Positions 61,612 to 64,000 of a stretch of DNA of 64,000 bases are shown here, piece by piece; the stretch's first letter is position 1; every line of letters begins with the position of its first letter. The stretch comes from Acidobacteriota bacterium (GTDB lineage: Bacteria > Acidobacteriota > Terriglobia > Acidiferrales > UBA7541). The position numbers and the translations under genes are program-made. The notes below the pieces were generated by a model. It worked only from the letters and a program-made list of their open reading frames with translations, made no database searches and had not been told where the DNA came from. The stretch spans positions 124,001-188,000 of the forward strand of contig JABCZJ010000010.1 in the NCBI GenBank assembly GCA_013289715.1, in the 5' to 3' direction.

Positions 61612-61706
61612 GCGATACCTCAAAGATGCAGAAAACAGAAAAGCGAAATCGGAAAATTACACAACAACCTGGAAGCGCGGCCCCGGGCGGGGTCGAGAGG
61701 TATCGC
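61612..61706 (-). promoter_or_regulatory. Inverted repeat that can pair with the prfA ribosome binding site
   Basis: On the minus strand GCGATACCTC (61706-61697) is the exact complement of GAGGTATCGC (61621-61612). The second arm contains the prfA SD (GAGG) and ends one base before the ATG. The 75-base interior holds a CCCCG-CC-CGGGG hairpin (around 61681-61692) and then a U-rich, less structured stretch. Pairing would hide the SD, so translation of prfA could be controlled by this RNA. No known riboswitch class is recognised. Confidence 0.5.
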
Positions 61707-61881
61707 TAATAGAACGCGGCGAACATTGCAGTCATCACCAGCAGAAGAATAGCCGCAAAACAGCGACCAGTCAAACCGGAGATACAGCCGCGTGTCGCAT
61801 TACTCTCCGGTTGATGTGCTACTTTACGATTCAGATGCTCGAAGAGCCAGTCGCCGTACCCATACGCCCGAGCCCGCAGGA

Positions 61882-62505
61882 TCAGAACGGATGCAGGCTA
61901 TTCTGCTGCATGATTTCAATCACGTCATCGCATCCTAGGAGACCAGCCGCGGAATACCGGGGCGGTACCGCGAGCACGTATTTAGCATTTCGTCCCAGCT
62001 CGCCCGGTCCAACTGGCGCAGCACTAACAACCGGCTCACCCTGATCGATCAGCTCCCATTGCGCAAGCGTGAATACCATGACTTGAATGTCTTGATGCGG
62101 GTTCGCTGCTGTCCACAGCAGATGCCTGATCAATATTTCGGGGCCCTTCTGATCGGAACTGCCGTGCCATTGCTCGACAATAAGCGCGTAGCCCTTCCAG
62201 CTTCTCGGCAGAGAAAACCTGAAGCGATATTTTTTGTTTTTGTAGACGATCGACTTCGCCGGTTGCGCTTTGCCTGCATCTGCACGATCCGATTGCTGAC
62301 GAACCTGTTGAGACAGTGGCGCAGAGTTTGAGCGTGCCGCGTAGTTCGCCGGGACAACAAGAAATAGAACAGCAAGCAGAATCGGTTTGCAGCTTCCTGA
62401 AATCTCTTCTTCCTCCCCATGGCGTGCTTCGAGGGAGCTAGCACGACACAGGCCGTTCCGAAATTTGCTCACCAGTAAGCGGATAGACAGGTGGGAGCGA
62501 CGCAT
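61882..62505 (-). CDS. Secreted conserved hypothetical protein
   Basis: A 207-aa protein with an unclear start. The hydrophobic export-like segment (KPILLAVLFLVVPANYAA) begins about 40 residues after ATG 62505, too far in for a normal signal peptide. A strong purine run (GGGAGGAAGAAGAG) lies in the frame before it, but no ATG, GTG or TTG follows closely. The mature part is one globular domain: YRFRFSLPRSWKGYALIVEQ, GPEILIRHLLWTAANPHQDI, then FTLAQWELIDQG and GRNAKYVLAVPPRYSAAG. Similar export proteins of unknown function occur in several phyla. Function unknown. Confidence 0.68.
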   Translation of the reverse strand: MRRSHLSIRLLVSKFRNGLCRASSLEARHGEEEEISGSCKPILLAVLFLVVPANYAARSNSAPLSQQVRQQSDRADAGKAQPAKSIVYKNKKYRFRFSLPRSWKGYALIVEQWHGSSDQKGPEILIRHLLWTAANPHQDIQVMVFTLAQWELIDQGEPVVSAAPVGPGELGRNAKYVLAVPPRYSAAGLLGCDDVIEIMQQNSLHPF

Positions 62506-62598
62506 TGCGTGGAGTCCGGGACATGCTGTGTAGAACGATCACTCGAGCGTCTCGCCCTTTGCTGCAGAAGCGGGGTGTACTACGATACTCGCCCATCC

Positions 62599-63696
62599 AT
62601 GACTGAAAACACTTCTCCGCGCACGAACGCGCGCTCGAGCGATATGTTGTGGGGATTCTGGTATCCCGCGCTGCGCAGCGAACAGGTGCGGCGGCACCGG
62701 CTGGTGCGCGCGATGCTGCTGGACGTGCCGCTGGTGCTGGGCCGCGATCCCGCCGGAAAACCGTTCGCGCTGCGCGACGTGTGTCCGCACCGCGCGTTTC
62801 CGCTTTCCTTCGGGCAATTTGACGGCAAGACCGTCGAGTGCGCTTACCACGGCTGGAAATTTGACGCGCACAGCGGGCAGTGCCGCGCGATTCCATCGCT
62901 CACTGAAGATTCCAAACTCAAGTGCGACCGGATTTACGCGGGCAGCTTTCCGTGCGAAGAGCGCGACGGCTACGTCTGGGCGTACATGACCAACCCCGAA
63001 GGCCGCGGACTCACGGAATTGCCACCACCGTCACCCGAATTGCCGACGTTCAGCAAGAGCTACAAAATCGCGCACCTTTACGCCGACCTGCCGTGCGGTG
63101 TGGACCAGGCCATCATCGGATTGATGGACCCCGCGCACGGGCCGTTCGTGCATCAAGCCTGGTGGTGGCGCACACGGCGCAGCATTCGCGACAAAGAGAA
63201 AAAATTCGAGCCGATCCCCAACGGCTTTCGTATGAGCCCGCATGCGCCTTCGGCCAACAGCGCTCCCTATAAAATTCTGAAGCTGCTCACCGGCGAACCA
63301 GCCACCACCATGATTGACTTCGTGCTGCCGAATCAACGCTTCGAACAAATTCGCGCTGGCCGCTACTGGCTTTCCAGCCGCACCACGGTCACGCCCATCC
63401 GTAGCGATTTCTGCCGCCTGGATTTCTGCGCCGCGTGGAATATTCTGCCGTGGTTTCCAATCGTCTCGTTCATCATTCATGTATTCGGCCCGCGCTTCAT
63501 CCGCCAGGACACCGAAGTGATCAAAAAGCAGGCGCTGGGATTGCAATACGAGGACCGCATGATGTTGATTGATGACGCCGACCGCCAGGCCCGCTGGTAT
63601 TTCGAATTGAAAACCGCCTACCAGGATTCGCTGCGCAGCGGCCAACCGCCGCGCCATCCCATGAGCGGCCCCATCACGCTACGCTGGCGGTCGTAA
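62599..63696 (+). CDS. Rieske non-heme iron oxygenase
   Basis: A 365-aa oxygenase subunit. ATG 62599 starts MTENTSPRTN; the frame upstream to 62491 is Cys-rich and not family-like. The Rieske [2Fe-2S] site is Cys62-His64 and Cys81-His84 (CPHRAFPLSFGQ, ECAYHGWKF). The catalytic iron site is Asp177, His180, His185 in GLMDPAHGPFVH. Electrons pass from Rieske cluster to iron to hydroxylate an aromatic or other ring. No reductase or ferredoxin gene is adjacent, so electron donors come from elsewhere. The C-terminal domain (ICRLDFCAAWNILPW-like) is of the PaO or vanillate demethylase class. Substrate unknown. Confidence 0.87.
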   Translation: MTENTSPRTNARSSDMLWGFWYPALRSEQVRRHRLVRAMLLDVPLVLGRDPAGKPFALRDVCPHRAFPLSFGQFDGKTVECAYHGWKFDAHSGQCRAIPSLTEDSKLKCDRIYAGSFPCEERDGYVWAYMTNPEGRGLTELPPPSPELPTFSKSYKIAHLYADLPCGVDQAIIGLMDPAHGPFVHQAWWWRTRRSIRDKEKKFEPIPNGFRMSPHAPSANSAPYKILKLLTGEPATTMIDFVLPNQRFEQIRAGRYWLSSRTTVTPIRSDFCRLDFCAAWNILPWFPIVSFIIHVFGPRFIRQDTEVIKKQALGLQYEDRMMLIDDADRQARWYFELKTAYQDSLRSGQPPRHPMSGPITLRWRS

Positions 63697-63769
63697 TCGC
63701 CCCTCTTCTTGGATGTAAATCGCGAAAGCGGAGCTACGCAGGCCGCGACATAGAGCCGCCGTAGCACGC

Positions 63770-64000
63770 CTATCGTAGATGCCCCAGATCAAATGTCGTT
63801 TCGACGTCCTGATCATCCGGCGTATTCACTACGATGGTCACTTCATCGTCCGGATCGATCTTCTCCGGGTCATATCTGTATTCGATGATTGCGCCGGAAA
63901 CTTCGTAGGTGTTGGAGGCTCCTTCAGAATAGAGCAGGTCAACCTGCGTTGATTGCTCGCCAATCTTTTTGTCGTCTTGAACGAGCCGGACCGGGAAATC
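63770..64000 (-). CDS. C-terminal part of a hypothetical protein (cut by the window edge)
   Basis: The minus-strand frame from the window edge to TAG at 63770-63772 is open for 76 codons. It reads DFPVRLVQDDKKIGEQSTQV, then a beta-rich stretch (YEVSGAIIEYRYDPEK, DEVTIVVNTPDDQD) and ends FDLGHLR. Acidic and strand-rich; no family recognised. The 5' end lies beyond base 64000. Confidence 0.6.
   Translation of the reverse strand, partial: DFPVRLVQDDKKIGEQSTQVDLLYSEGASNTYEVSGAIIEYRYDPEKIDPDDEVTIVVNTPDDQDVETTFDLGHLR

Overview
The window is GC-rich bacterial chromosome with an outer-membrane (diderm) gene set. The mix of genes (an Omp85/SurA-like/TamB run, many sigma-54 and c-di-GMP signalling genes, PilZ proteins, an MtaB-type methylthiotransferase, a cytochrome c/sorbosone dehydrogenase fusion) fits Acidobacteriota best. 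That placement is an inference from gene content; no rRNA gene is present. I saw no rRNA, tRNA, CRISPR array, prophage or transposase. About 52 protein genes are supported, two of them cut by the window edges.

Layout. 0-9 kb: the end of a molybdate-type ABC transporter (modC), then a minus-strand run of Omp85, a SurA-like chaperone and TamB whose ends overlap by 1 and 4 bases. 9-21.5 kb: MoeB/ThiF, a cation/proton antiporter fused to a PTS EIIA domain, a BON protein, a secreted C45/phospholipase B-like hydrolase, an antitoxin without a toxin, a membrane glycosyltransferase with a near-perfect sigma-70 promoter, a DEAD-box helicase, and a cytochrome c/sorbosone dehydrogenase. 21.5-27 kb: a Spy-like protein, then a diguanylate cyclase, a STAS protein and a secreted serine protease; these last three lie between two inverted copies of a 44-base repeat.

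27-38 kb is mostly housekeeping: EF-P with an unusual loop tip, PurB, an ECF sigma factor, a metallo-beta-lactamase-fold protein with no normal start codon at its conserved N-terminus, an M16 peptidase, cysteine dioxygenase, RlmN, a YfiH/LACC1 protein, AcpS and MtaB. 38-47 kb is a regulatory cluster: a LuxR-type regulator with a degenerate receiver, a sigma-54 activator, CBS and PilZ proteins, a histidine kinase with an NtrC-type response regulator, a second PilZ protein and a GGDEF-PilZ fusion.

47-64 kb: L31, a double-length ThyX-like protein overlapping a small membrane protein, a GT21-like glycosyltransferase, a methyltransferase, then a long minus-strand series (Lon, CCA-adding enzyme, RsbU-like phosphatase, DinB, PrmC, PrfA), a secreted hypothetical protein and a Rieske oxygenase.

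The points most worth following are the twin ThyX protein, an inverted repeat that could mask the prfA ribosome binding site, the inverted-repeat pair around the signalling genes, and the GGDEF-PilZ fusion with a palindrome just upstream. Starts were chosen from Shine-Dalgarno (SD) sequences, signal peptides and conserved N-termini.
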